Source of the DNA: Desulfuromonadaceae bacterium UBA6124
GTDB taxonomy: Bacteria; Desulfobacterota; Desulfuromonadia; Desulfuromonadales; Trichloromonadaceae
Reading direction: 5' to 3'
DNA: 5,846 nt
Assembly (NCBI GenBank): GCA_002423365.1
Contig: DIVU01000009.1
Span: 1 to 5,846 of the forward strand
This document shows positions 5,665 to 5,846 of this stretch, piece after piece. Each line of letters starts with the position of its first letter. Position 1 is the first letter of the stretch. Both the position numbers and the translations under genes were made by a program. The notes below the pieces were generated by a model. It did not search any database and had not been told where the DNA came from. It saw nothing but the letters and a program-made list of their open reading frames with translations.

Positions 5665-5846
5665 ATGGATCTGGAGCAGCGCACGGTACGCAATATCGGC
5701 ATCATCTCCCATATCGACGCCGGCAAGACCACGGTTTCCGAGCGGATTCTCTTCTACTGCGGCGAAATCCACCGCATGGGCGAGGTCCATGACGGCTCGG
5801 CGACCATGGACTGGATGGATCAGGAGCAGGAACGCGGCATCACCAT
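5665..5846 (+). CDS. fusA: Elongation factor G, first 60 residues, truncated by window edge
   Basis: Translational GTPase that drives ribosomal translocation. Only the start of the G domain is present, about 60 of the usual 690-700 residues. NIGIISHIDAGKTT (10-23) is the P-loop, with G20, K21 and T22. It is followed by the EF-G signature stretch SERILFYCG (25-33), then GEVHDGSATMDWM (39-51) and QEQERGIT (53-60), which ends at the switch I threonine T60. An in-frame GTG at 5659-5661 is an alternative start adding two residues. The ATG at 5665 is preferred because GGGGTG (5654-5659) can act as its ribosome binding site. The neighbour is not rpsG or another str-operon gene, and the gene has its own promoter. 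This may therefore be a second EF-G copy (fusA2 type), an inference the visible part cannot settle. Confidence 0.93.
   Translation, partial: MDLEQRTVRNIGIISHIDAGKTTVSERILFYCGEIHRMGEVHDGSATMDWMDQEQERGIT

Overview
This GC-rich window looks like chromosomal DNA from a delta-proteobacterium of the Geobacter/Desulfuromonas type (Desulfuromonadales in the broad sense). That is an inference from protein style: a chemoreceptor with the NAAIIAAQAGE tip and multi-heptad repeats, a carboxypeptidase-regulatory-like lipoprotein, and an elongation factor G outside a ribosomal-protein context. No mobile element, CRISPR array, tRNA or rRNA is visible.

Layout. Positions 1-985 (minus strand) hold the N-terminal two thirds of a leucyl aminopeptidase (pepA), which runs off the left edge. 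A 262-bp divergent region (986-1247) carries back-to-back sigma70-type promoters: TTGAAA-17-TAGAAT reading left into pepA, and TTGACA-16-TACAAT reading right. The right-hand transcript would have a leader of about 100 nt with a strong hairpin, followed by a lipoprotein of 276 residues (1248-2078) built from two copies of a carboxypeptidase-regulatory-like domain. A 341-bp gap (2079-2419) has no convincing gene but holds a sigma54-like -24/-12 match and a perfect 14-bp palindrome. Next comes a large membrane chemoreceptor (2420-4798, 792 residues). Its stop overlaps the start of a PhnP-like metallo-beta-lactamase-fold hydrolase (4795-5583) in an ATGA overlap, so the two are almost certainly translated from one mRNA. 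After an 81-bp gap with a good sigma70 promoter (TTGCCG-16-TATAAT), the first 60 codons of an EF-G gene run off the right edge.

How the genes work together. pepA and EF-G are housekeeping genes with their own promoters. The chemoreceptor and hydrolase form an apparent two-gene operon with no obvious biochemical link. The most notable structure is inside the chemoreceptor: both arms of its cytoplasmic hairpin contain four tandem 28-residue (four-heptad) repeats, which makes each arm about 220 residues long, far longer than in Tsr-type receptors. I see no clearly new multi-gene system. The best leads are the repeat-extended receptor, its coupling to the hydrolase, and the two regulatory intergenic regions.
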